Below are positions 9,101 to 14,765 of a DNA stretch of 19,439 nucleotides, one piece after another. The stretch comes from CAYZMS01 sp964479625. Lineage in GTDB: Bacteria; Bacteroidota; Bacteroidia; Chitinophagales; Saprospiraceae. The notes beneath the pieces were generated by a model that saw nothing but the letters and a program-made list of their open reading frames with translations, was not told the origin of the DNA and did not search any database. Numbering within the stretch: position 1 is the stretch's first letter; each line of letters begins with the position of its first letter. A program made the position numbers and the translations under genes. The DNA lies in assembly GCA_964479625.1 (NCBI GenBank), contig CAYZMS010000050.1, positions 1 through 19,439 of the forward strand, written 5' to 3'.

Positions 9101-9607
9101 CGCCCCAGGTGGAGCCCCATTGATGCCATCCGCCTCGAAGGGACTATAAGGAATGGGCAACAGGAGCGGGGTTCCCAGTTTTTTGAAGAAAACGAGTACA
9201 CCATATATTTTTTTCGAACCCGCCTGGAGGCTTCCTGGATCCCTTCCGCCCGCTTCCAATCAGGGGTCAGCATGGAATGGCAGCGCGATGAAGACCGCCT
9301 TCCAGAGGCCGGGGACCAGGCCGAACGGGTTCGGTTGGCCTGGAACAGTTCTTTTAGCAAGGCCGCAACTTCCAATCTGCAGACTTCTCTCGCCTTCACC
9401 CTTGTCGATTACCGTGGAGACCCATCCGGCCCAATAGGCTTTGCCATTCTCAATGGGCTACAGGATGGCCGAAACTGGCAATGGGGAGTGACCCTCAATC
9501 AACAAATTGGAAAGCTGCTGCAATTACGCCTTTCCTATGAAGGTCGTAAGACCGGATCTGCCCCTGTCGTCCACCTTGGCAGAGCTCAGGTAGCCGCCCT
9601 TTTTTAG
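6125..9607 (+). CDS. Putative outer-membrane beta-barrel protein of unknown function (1160 aa)
   Basis: A signal peptide is clear (MKRF, hydrophobic core, cleavage after HLTAQ, about residue 24). The rest is rich in alternating polar/aromatic strands such as LQLRLSYEGRK and ends in Phe, the usual last residue of outer-membrane barrels. Conserved-looking blocks are GAFTRGFSVGNRQ (about 140-152), GDYEISSGPEHF (about 216-227) and LAGTERVWLDGRPLERG (about 293-309), the last followed by DYIIDYNQGEITF. An EF-hand-like segment, YNNDGIIQPNEM, sits near residue 843. I recall similar long uncharacterised proteins in Bacteroidota, with a comparable D-x-N-x-DG-x-x-x-NE segment. No plug, TonB box or SusD partner is visible, so a TonB-dependent receptor is unlikely. 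It stands alone on the plus strand, with GGAAAGG a little upstream of the ATG as a possible ribosome site. Export and membrane placement are inferred; function is unknown. Confidence 0.85.
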   Translation: MKRFLIIFLCFLPGFCGIGHLTAQTLSNLQRVIVETREPILLSGDRPVLPASIIIMAAEDKIPLPDSSWSLQGNRLIWLVDSLPFPLEVRFRLAPISLTQSFSLLDSSRLTRDSTGPLIGLALQPEANTNPLIRFPGLQYSGAFTRGFSVGNRQDLTLNSSLNLQLAGELGDGIGLRAAISDENIPIQPEGNTRQLREFDRVFIALDKGPNELIAGDYEISSGPEHFLRYFKKLQGATVKNELTAGKKLQISNQASLAVSRGKFGRNLLSIQEGNQGPYRLEGSQGERFIIILAGTERVWLDGRPLERGVENDYIIDYNQGEITFMPRLLIRQESRIIIEFEYADQNYLRSLYTLQSAISSEDWSFYAHLYSEQDGRNSSDLSESEIEILEGAGDNPLLAVASGVRQEELFSPGRAMYEWRDTLTSCGSDSILVFSKDPAKALFTARWTFVGQGNGNYRLDSTQFANERVYRWVAPDPTTCRLSGDYAPVVRLTAPRQQQVLTLGGQVKVGKGNLQSELAFDNTDLNRFSQLDNSDNQGLAFFGSFDQLLPLSQGPEPDWQLEAGIDYEFVQATFNGIAPWRNPEFLRDWGLADFSGQTDATSANEQLVTARLRLLAPHTNIEYDLGAFLRSNAYSALRHRILADYQNPSWRLQIGADLLNATQSGADRQFYRPQLETAYRLFKNKNWEIGAAASGEFNRREDSTSKNLLPQSFANHQYRLFLHRLSEEGWSGNMYFQNRTDQQAGEAQFEAYAKTRELGFEGSWSGKGLRLGGQLTFRNRELVDSSSLNTLLGRIDLGLQLWKGVIRANSRYELGSGQEPRREFTYIKVAAGEGTYIWQDSLYNNDGIIQPNEMALAPFPDIADYIRVSVFSNSFIQTNQVGLNQSLQIEPRIAWFNSKDKFRQFLGKLSSQTTLNVNRKVSSASSNFVWNPLQIELSDTNLVSTTSLFRQLLFYNRGDRRFELQAEWTENRSKIAQTTGFESRSRREGVLRPRWSPIDAIRLEGTIRNGQQERGSQFFEENEYTIYFFRTRLEASWIPSARFQSGVSMEWQRDEDRLPEAGDQAERVRLAWNSSFSKAATSNLQTSLAFTLVDYRGDPSGPIGFAILNGLQDGRNWQWGVTLNQQIGKLLQLRLSYEGRKTGSAPVVHLGRAQVAALF

Positions 9608-9910
9608 CCCCTGCTAGTGTTCATCTACAATTTCCAAGTATTTGTCTGTTGTAATTTTAAAAGGCAATTTTTTTATCGAACTTGAGTGGTAAATGAACGC
9701 CTTAATAAACCTATCATCTTTACCATGAGTACCTTAAGCATCTCCCCAACATCCCCTTTTTTGAGGTTGAAGAATAAACTGCCCCAATTATTGCCTTCGA
9801 CTCCAATTAAGTACCCAAGTCCATGGACAACTGGCTTCAGAAGGGGCGATAAACCAGTCGCCAATTGCCCAACCCCAACCGTTACCATACAACCGAAGAC
9901 TCAGGCCCGG
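9608..9910. other. Intergenic stretch without a supported gene
   Basis: The frame of the downstream gene stays open back to a GTG at 9686, but that extension is Pro/Thr/Ser-rich and precedes a proper signal peptide, so it is probably untranslated. An antisense 71-codon frame (9888-9673, minus) is also open. I see no good promoter or terminator; TAATTTTA near 9652-9659 is a weak -7 candidate. Confidence 0.4.
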
Positions 9911-10933
9911 ATGCACCATAAACCTGGAGTAAACAATCATGCCCCCTTCTTTAGGTGGATCCTCTCTGGGCTACTTTTTTTGTCTTTTAGTCTCCAGGCA
10001 CAAAAAAGTACCCTTTTTGACCAGCTGAATTACCAAGAGGTCGTCGACCTGCACCTGGCCTTCGATTTTGAACAATTGGAAGAAAATCGAAAAAATGATG
10101 ACTATCAGGATGCCTATTTATCCTTTACAAGGGCGGATCAACAAATCGATAAGCTGGAATTAAAGGTTCGGGTTCGGGGCAAATACCGCCGCCACATTTG
10201 TGATTTCCCTCCCCTGATGCTAAACTTCGATAAAGGTGAATTAGAAGAAAGAGGCTTGAAAAAGGACGATAAGCTTAAGCTGGTCACCCATTGTATGGAT
10301 AGTAAAGAGGCAGAGGAAAATATTCTAAGAGAATATCTAACCTACCAATTATATAGTATTATCACGCCTCTAAGTTATCGCACCCAGTTGGTGAAGGTAG
10401 TGTACCAGGATACCAAAAGTAAAAGGAAAACCAAGGGCTGGGGTATCCTTCTTGAAGATGAAGAAACCATTGAGGACCGCCTGGATGGAAAGGTTTGTGA
10501 TACCTGTTATTCTGTTCCCAAAATAGCTTTTGAACAGCAAAACCTCCACATAGCCTCGGTTTTTCAGTACATGGTAGGCAATGCGGATTGGTCGGTACCC
10601 ATGATCCGCAACCTAAAGTTGATCAACTGCCAAAAGGAGGGCAAATTCTATGTGGTGCCCTATGATTTCGATTTCTGCGGGCTGGTCAATGCTGGTTATG
10701 CAGTACCCAACCAGGATTATCAGTTGAGTAGCGTTCAGGATCGTGTTTTCCTGGGTCTTGCGGAAAGCGATCAGGAACTCCACCAATGTTTTGATTTTTT
10801 TCGTTCGAAAAAGCCAGAGTTACTGGCTTATGTTGATCAGTTTGAACTTTTATCTAAACGATCCCGCAAAGAAATAACTCTTTATATTGAGTCGTTTTAT
10901 GAGGACCTGGAAAACGGTATCGTCACGAAATAG
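9911..10933 (+). CDS. Secreted protein, distant CotH-kinase-like appearance
   Basis: I place the start at ATG 9911 because it gives a 340-residue protein with a normal signal peptide (FFRWILSGLLFLSFSLQAQ, cleavage near 30). The longer GTG-started version would bury that signal 75 residues in. Notable blocks are LKVRVRGKYRRHICDFPP (about 84-101), KLKLVTHC (121-128), ENILREYLTYQLY (136-148), YMVGNADWSVPMIRN (220-234) and FYVVPYDFDFCGLVN (246-260). An RGxxRR start, a mid-protein Asp-Trp motif and a late PYDFDF acidic motif recall CotH-type secreted kinases, and similar proteins are common in Bacteroidota. The family link is from memory and needs a profile search; catalytic activity is not claimed. 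It follows the beta-barrel gene after a 303-nt gap and is ended by the terminator at 11141-11170. Confidence 0.82.
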   Translation: MHHKPGVNNHAPFFRWILSGLLFLSFSLQAQKSTLFDQLNYQEVVDLHLAFDFEQLEENRKNDDYQDAYLSFTRADQQIDKLELKVRVRGKYRRHICDFPPLMLNFDKGELEERGLKKDDKLKLVTHCMDSKEAEENILREYLTYQLYSIITPLSYRTQLVKVVYQDTKSKRKTKGWGILLEDEETIEDRLDGKVCDTCYSVPKIAFEQQNLHIASVFQYMVGNADWSVPMIRNLKLINCQKEGKFYVVPYDFDFCGLVNAGYAVPNQDYQLSSVQDRVFLGLAESDQELHQCFDFFRSKKPELLAYVDQFELLSKRSRKEITLYIESFYEDLENGIVTK

Positions 10934-11140
10934 GAAAAACAGCTTGCCTGCGGAATACAGTTGGCTTTGGGATTTTATGTACTTTTGTAAGAGTATCATG
11001 GACTTCTGTGGATTTACCTTTAGTTTTGCCTTTAGCATGTTTTCCCTAAACATTTCAGGACCCAGGCCATTTACATAATGTGCAAGAATTCTGAAAATCC
11101 TGGTTATAAAGATTCTGTTTCATACACTCTTAGTTTGTTG

Positions 11141-11170
11141 GGCTGACGTTCATACGTCAGCCTTTTTATT
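11141..11170 (+). terminator. Intrinsic terminator, convergent gene boundary
   Basis: GGCTGACGT (11141-11149) pairs perfectly with ACGTCAGCC (11154-11162) around a TCAT loop, followed by TTTTTATTT. It ends the plus-strand secreted-protein transcript, about 207 nt after its stop. The loop contains the stop codon of the opposing zinc-ribbon gene, so the hairpin also encodes that protein's last residues (Lys-Ala-Asp-Val). Confidence 0.9.
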
Positions 11171-11530
11171 TGATCCCATATAGCACTGTTGCACCACTAA
11201 CAGGATTTTATTCCCAGCCAGGCGAGTATACCCCTGATCATAACAGAAATAGTAAATCCGGCCGGATCGGGTTCGGTAGGTATGGGTAAAGTAATGGAAA
11301 TCAAAGCCTGCGGTTCGTAGTTGTTCTAAACCCACGGTGGTTTTGCCATCCGGGTTGAGCTTCAAAAGCAGACGTCGATTTTTTGCCAATGCACAATTTA
11401 TTTCCCGAAAAAAGGCACTTTGCTGCTGACGGCGGCGATTGTGAAAAGCAGATCGGCAGTCACTACTGCAAAATTTTTGATCACTGCGCCCCCGAAGCCC
11501 GGAGCCGCATTCCTGGCACTTCCTTTCCAT
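11150..11530 (-). CDS. Small zinc-ribbon protein of unknown function
   Basis: This 126-residue product starts MERKCQECG. Four cysteines, Cys5, Cys8, Cys21 and Cys25 (CxxC-x12-CxxxC), would bind one zinc. They are followed by an Arg/Gln-rich helix (RSAFHNRRRQQQ) that could contact nucleic acid. The C-terminal half (LNPDGKTTVGLEQLRTAGFDFHYFTHTYRTRSGRIYYFCYDQGY split over residues 58-101) looks like a small folded domain. Similar short proteins occur in many Bacteroidota, with no known role that I can name. There is no signal peptide, so it is cytoplasmic. Its stop codon lies in the loop of the opposing terminator. The upstream 138 nt holds a 9-bp inverted repeat but no clear promoter. Confidence 0.8.
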   Translation of the reverse strand: MERKCQECGSGLRGRSDQKFCSSDCRSAFHNRRRQQQSAFFREINCALAKNRRLLLKLNPDGKTTVGLEQLRTAGFDFHYFTHTYRTRSGRIYYFCYDQGYTRLAGNKILLVVQQCYMGSNKKADV

Positions 11531-11594
11531 AACTGAGGTTTTTATCTCAGCAATTTAACAACAAACACACGGAAAGTCAAGACTTACCTCAGTT
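11531..11594. repeat. Inverted repeats directly upstream of the zinc-ribbon gene
   Basis: AACTGAGGT (11531-11539) touches the start codon and is the reverse complement of ACCTCAGTT (11586-11594). Between them AAGTC-AA-GACTT (11574-11585) forms a second small palindrome, and CTGAG/CTCAG pair at 11533-11537 and 11546-11550. In RNA the outer pairing would place the start codon beside a stem. It could modulate translation, or be chance. Confidence 0.35.
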
Positions 11595-11668
11595 TTGACG
11601 ATTCTCACTGCTGAATGCTGCCGCCCTCGCCTGTATAATCAGACGCGTTCCATACCAATAAACGGACA

Positions 11669-12385
11669 TCAAGGCGCGCCGTAGCCGAGCAACATCAGAT
11701 TCGATTGTACGTCCAGTACTTCCGCATTGGGAAAGATTTCGGAGAAGGAACCTTCATAAAAATGGCGACTAAGCGCTCTGTCTTCCGGGTAATAGGCCAG
11801 GCGGTTGTAGATCAGCGTTCCGTCCGGCGTCAAAGCTTCCTGAAGGGCTTTCAGGAATTCCCTCTTTTCAAAATCGGCGGGGGTCTGATCATCCTGAAAA
11901 ACATCCATACATATTAGATCAAAGGTTTCCGTTTGTTGTAACATGAAGGCGCAGGCATCCGCGCAAACAGAGGTGATCGGCGCCTGTAAGTCGCGCAGGA
12001 CATATTTTTCCGCCAGTGCGATCACCTGCTCATCCAATTCTATTGCTGTGAAATGATATCGTCTTTTAAAGACCCGCTCCAACATAAGAGGAATGCTACC
12101 CAGGCCAAGGCCTAATAGCAATACCCGGCTGTGATCGGAGGGAAGCGCGATTTTTTCGAACGTTTTTCGAAAATTGAGGTAAAGGTCGCCATAGGAATAC
12201 ACAGCCCGGGCAGCCGATAATTGAAAGCGCCCCCGTTTAAGACTTACATACAAATGGGGGTTGTGCCTGCTGGGAGCTGATTCAATATGTACCTCATTCA
12301 GATAACTCCACCAGTATTTCCACCGGGCCGGTTTAATGACCTCCGCTTTGGTTTTCCCAAACCCGGTATTTGCTTGTATCTTCAA
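11669..12385 (-). CDS. Spermidine-synthase-like SAM-dependent methyltransferase
   Basis: The protein has a class I Rossmann methyltransferase/aminopropyltransferase fold: glycine-rich motif I VLLLGLGLGSIP (88-99), acidic strand-2 end AIELDE (114-119) and DLICMDVFQDD (156-166), where spermidine synthases have their catalytic region. At 238 residues it is shorter than classical SpeE (about 280-310) and lacks the full N-terminal sheet, so the substrate is not known; 'fused or solitary spermidine-synthase-like protein' is the safest name. The start is TTG at 12385. No ATG or GTG precedes motif I in frame. The first 53 nt overlap the end of the upstream GlmU-like gene, so the two are co-transcribed and probably translationally coupled. 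A GGAGG sequence lies in the overlap around 12338-12342 but has no standard in-frame start right after it. Confidence 0.82.
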   Translation of the reverse strand: MKIQANTGFGKTKAEVIKPARWKYWWSYLNEVHIESAPSRHNPHLYVSLKRGRFQLSAARAVYSYGDLYLNFRKTFEKIALPSDHSRVLLLGLGLGSIPLMLERVFKRRYHFTAIELDEQVIALAEKYVLRDLQAPITSVCADACAFMLQQTETFDLICMDVFQDDQTPADFEKREFLKALQEALTPDGTLIYNRLAYYPEDRALSRHFYEGSFSEIFPNAEVLDVQSNLMLLGYGAP

Positions 12386-13550
12386 AAATGCGCATTAATA
12401 AGAGACGCTCGGCAGTGTCCAGGTAGACCTTCCGACGAGCCATCATCTGCTCTGCTGCCTCTATGAACTTATCAAACTTATTGGTCTGAAAACCATTGGC
12501 ACCACCCCAGGAAAAAGAAGGGATGAATGGCCTGGGGAAACCCGCCCCGAAAATATTTGCCCCTACCCCGGCTACGGATCCGGTATTCAGCATAGTATTG
12601 ATACCCGTTTTACAATGATCCCCCAGGAAGGCGCCGCAAAACTGTAAGCCCGAATTAATGAACCGCTGCTCACCATAGCTCCAGACTTTCACCCCGGCGT
12701 AATTATTTTTCAGATTAGAGGTGTTGGTATCAGCGCCAATATTACACCATTCCCCCACAAAACTATTGCCGAGGAACCCGTCGTGGGCTTTGTTCGAATA
12801 TGCTTGAAAGATCGAATTATTAATTTCTCCCCCTGCCTTCGACCAGGGGCCCAATGTAGTGGCTCCATACACCCTGGCCCCCATTTTCAACTGGCTGTGC
12901 TCAAGCATGGCGAAACCTCCCCGCACCAGCCCACCTTCCATGATCTCGGCATTTTTCCCAATGTAAATAGGGCCTTCCGTTGCATTGAGAACACTACATT
13001 CTACCCTTGCTCCGGCCTCGATAAATATTCGCTCTGGCCTGAACACCGTATTGGTCGAAGAAATGGCCGCCGATGTACGCCCCCTGGTCAACAGTTCGAA
13101 GTCAGCTTCCAGAGCAGGGCCGTTATATCGGACCAGATCCCAAAGATTATTGATCTTGATGAAGTCGGTTTGTTCCAGATCTTGCCCCCGAAGTTCTTCT
13201 ATTTCTTCATCCTCCATAAGCCGCTCCAGTTGCCTACCGCTAAGGCGAGCAGCGATCAATTCCTCATTCAGAAGATACGCCTGGTTTTGTTCCATCTGAC
13301 GGATCAGGCTACAAAGTTGCCTGGAGGGAAGAGCCGAACCGTTTATGATGAAATTATCTTCTCCTGATTCTATCGGGTACTTTCCCGCAAGATAATCCTG
13401 TGTAAGAAAGGAGGTGGAAAAGCCCAGTTCTTGCTCCCATTTTTCCCGTATGGTCAGGATGCCCACCCGCAACTCACACACTGGACGGGTATAGGTAAGC
13501 GGCAGCAATGCCTCTCGTACTTCATTGTCGAATAATATGGTATTCACCAT
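12333..13550 (-). CDS. GlmU-like bifunctional UDP-GlcNAc diphosphorylase / GlcN-1-P N-acetyltransferase (Bacteroidota type)
   Basis: This 405-residue enzyme belongs to the alternative GlmU family of Bacteroidota (I recognise it as the TIGR03991-type). It is thought to acetylate glucosamine-1-phosphate and form UDP-GlcNAc for peptidoglycan and lipopolysaccharide. Residues about 1-150 are a shortened nucleotidyltransferase-like domain with LPLTYTRPVCELRVGILTI in place of the classical pyrophosphorylase loop. Residues about 165-340 form a left-handed beta-helix of hexapeptide repeats (VFRPERIFIEAGARVE, GPIYIGKNAEI, FVGEWCNIGADTNTSN, GINTMLNTGSVAGVGANIFG). The start is ATG 13550 (MVNTILFDNE), the usual start for the family. 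It follows the rpmE2 terminator by about 24 nt and overlaps the methyltransferase by 53 nt. Its UDP-GlcNAc would feed the polysaccharide genes to the right. Confidence 0.9.
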   Translation of the reverse strand: MVNTILFDNEVREALLPLTYTRPVCELRVGILTIREKWEQELGFSTSFLTQDYLAGKYPIESGEDNFIINGSALPSRQLCSLIRQMEQNQAYLLNEELIAARLSGRQLERLMEDEEIEELRGQDLEQTDFIKINNLWDLVRYNGPALEADFELLTRGRTSAAISSTNTVFRPERIFIEAGARVECSVLNATEGPIYIGKNAEIMEGGLVRGGFAMLEHSQLKMGARVYGATTLGPWSKAGGEINNSIFQAYSNKAHDGFLGNSFVGEWCNIGADTNTSNLKNNYAGVKVWSYGEQRFINSGLQFCGAFLGDHCKTGINTMLNTGSVAGVGANIFGAGFPRPFIPSFSWGGANGFQTNKFDKFIEAAEQMMARRKVYLDTAERLLLMRIFEDTSKYRVWENQSGGH

Positions 13551-13574
13551 GGGTAAGGTGTAACAGGTTTATGC

Positions 13575-13614
13575 AAAAAATCCCGTTCGCTGGATGGACG
13601 AAACGGGATTTTTT
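13575..13614 (-). terminator. Intrinsic terminator after rpmE2 (symmetrical, could act both ways)
   Basis: AAAAAATCCCGTT (13575-13587) is the exact reverse complement of 13602-13614, a 13-bp stem with a 14-nt loop, flanked by A and T tracts on both sides. It lies 42 nt after the L31 stop codon and 24 nt before the GlmU-like start. Confidence 0.92.
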
Positions 13615-13655
13615 ACCATAACGATGCCCGGAGTAAATACGCTCCTTTGGCCCGC

Positions 13656-13925
13656 CTACTGGTCTTTTTTCGCAAATCGGGACTTGCCGAATTTCTTGTT
13701 GAACTTATCAATTCGACCTGCCGTATCTACGAATTTCATTTTACCGGTGTAGAATGGATGGCTATAACTGGAAATTTCTAACTTGACCAGCGGATATTCC
13801 TTGCCATCTTCCCATACGATAGTTTCCTTAGTGGGCGCGCAAGAACGACCCAGAAACGCCTCGTCGCAGGAGAAATCTTTGAATACTACAGTGCGGTATG
13901 TTTCAGGATGAATGCCTTCCTTCAT
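13656..13925 (-). CDS. rpmE2: 50S ribosomal protein L31 type B
   Basis: The 89-residue protein begins MKEGIHPETYRTVVFKD, the signature of bL31 type B, with the conserved SSYSHPFYTGK (52-62) and DTAGRIDKFNKKFG (67-80). It lacks the CxxC zinc motif of type A L31, which fits the zinc-independent form that Bacteroidota usually carry. It is a structural protein of the large ribosomal subunit. It is transcribed alone from a near-consensus promoter at 13955-13985 and closed by a strong terminator at 13575-13614. Length and start agree with the family. Confidence 0.97.
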   Translation of the reverse strand: MKEGIHPETYRTVVFKDFSCDEAFLGRSCAPTKETIVWEDGKEYPLVKLEISSYSHPFYTGKMKFVDTAGRIDKFNKKFGKSRFAKKDQ

Positions 13926-13954
13926 TGCTTAATGTCTTTGTTAAAATAAGGCTA

Positions 13955-13985
13955 CAAAGATAAAGGAAATATTTGAATTATGAAA
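13955..13985 (-). promoter_or_regulatory. Promoter of rpmE2
   Basis: On the minus strand TTTC (13985-13982) is followed by 19 nt and a perfect TATCTTTG (13962-13955). This fits TTTG-N19-TAnnTTTG with a single mismatch. Transcription would start near 13948, leaving a leader of about 22 nt before the L31 start, as expected for a housekeeping gene. Confidence 0.65.
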
Positions 13986-14080
13986 TAGTTAGTAGATACT
14001 CGCTACACTGCTGTTGGCACGCTTGTACCGCCATTGAAAAAGCAAATAGATCAAATAGGGCCCTTCAACTTTTCTTCAAC

Positions 14081-14100
14081 AAAATTTAACAAAATTTAAC
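14081..14100. repeat. Two tandem 10-nt repeats upstream of the wHTH gene
   Basis: AAAATTTAAC occurs twice back to back, preceded by AAC, so an AACAAAATTT-type unit recurs with a 10-nt period, one helical turn. It sits just upstream of the candidate promoter at 14110-14141 and could be an operator, an UP-like element or simple AT-rich sequence. Confidence 0.35.
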
Positions 14101-14109
14101 ACCTAGTTA

Positions 14110-14141
14110 TTGAGTAGTTTTTTTGCTCATTATTACCTTTA
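14110..14141 (+). promoter_or_regulatory. Candidate promoter of the polysaccharide-locus regulator
   Basis: TTG (14110-14112) is followed by 21 nt and TACCTTTA (14134-14141), one mismatch from TAnnTTTG. Transcription would start near 14148, about 16 nt ahead of the start codon at 14165. The same TACCTTTA octamer recurs at 17859-17866 in the leader of ugd. Confidence 0.4.
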
Positions 14142-14164
14142 AATCAACATTTGATTCTTAAGGC

Positions 14165-14722
14165 ATGCTTGACGCTCTAATTTCTTCCAAAACCCGCATT
14201 AAGCTGCTGCTCAAATTCTTTTTGAATAGCAGCACTACTGGCTATTTGCGCAACCTGGAAGCAGAGTTTGGGGAGTCCAGTAATGCCATACGGGTAGAGT
14301 TAAACCGGCTGGAAGCAGCCGGTATGCTTCGCTCCTACATGGAAGGGAACAAAAAGATGTTCTGTGCCAACACCGATCATCCACTATTTGACCACCTTCA
14401 CCAGATCGTCCGCAAACAGGTCGGTATCGACCAGATCGTAGAACAGGTGACCGATCGCCTTGGAGACCTCAGGCGGGTGTATTTGATCGGGAAATTTTCC
14501 AAAGGCATTAACAGCCCTATCATTGACCTGGTCTTCCTCGGCGAACACATTGACCAGGAATACCTCATCCAACTGGTGGAGCGGGTAGAAGGGCTGGTAA
14601 ACAGAAAGATCCGGTATCTAATCTACAACTTAAAAGAGTTTGAAGCGCTTGGTGAAGAAGCCCAGTTCGATTCGGAACCGCTGCTGATCTGGTCATCAGA
14701 AAATGCCTTGGAAAAACAATAA
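14165..14722 (+). CDS. Winged-helix regulator with degenerate nucleotidyltransferase-like domain
   Basis: The 185-residue product has an ArsR-like winged helix-turn-helix at about 1-75 (ISSKTRIKLLLKFFLN, then NAIRVELNRLEAAGMLRS as recognition helix and wing). A C-terminal domain at about 100-170 has the layout of small nucleotidyltransferases. There the expected G-S-x-A-R-G and S-D-x-D motifs are replaced by GKFSKGINSPIIDLVFLG, so catalysis is doubtful and a ligand- or protein-sensing role is more likely. Such regulators are common beside polysaccharide genes in Bacteroidota (family knowledge, not tested). It is divergent from rpmE2, is the first gene of the rightward locus, and its end abuts the aminotransferase gene. 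It likely controls its own operon; the DNA target is unknown. Confidence 0.82.
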   Translation: MLDALISSKTRIKLLLKFFLNSSTTGYLRNLEAEFGESSNAIRVELNRLEAAGMLRSYMEGNKKMFCANTDHPLFDHLHQIVRKQVGIDQIVEQVTDRLGDLRRVYLIGKFSKGINSPIIDLVFLGEHIDQEYLIQLVERVEGLVNRKIRYLIYNLKEFEALGEEAQFDSEPLLIWSSENALEKQ

Positions 14723-14765
14723 ATATGGCAAGCCGGCAACAGGCGCAGCTAACTTTCAACTGTTT

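Noticed and set aside
9673..9888. 71-codon minus-strand frame rich in Gly/Leu/Val
   Set aside because: Starts with ATG and is protein-like in composition, but has no recognisable family, promoter or ribosome site; could be revisited if homologs exist.
9686..9910. GTG-started 75-residue extension of the secreted CotH-like protein
   Set aside because: Would place the signal peptide internally; composition is low in conserved features and the ATG at 9911 gives a normal exported protein.
10887..11078. 63-codon plus-strand frame and the overlapping 67-codon minus-strand frame (10850-11053)
   Set aside because: Both overlap the end of the secreted-protein gene and show no signal, domain or promoter.
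12783..13367. 194-codon open frame antisense to the GlmU-like gene
   Set aside because: Lies wholly inside a strongly supported gene, is rich in Pro/Cys/Ser without any recognisable domain; a shadow frame.
14703..14765. Upstream ATG start for the aminotransferase
   Set aside because: The extra 21 residues precede the family's usual N-terminus and overlap the regulator gene; the ATG pair at 14766/14769 is preferred.
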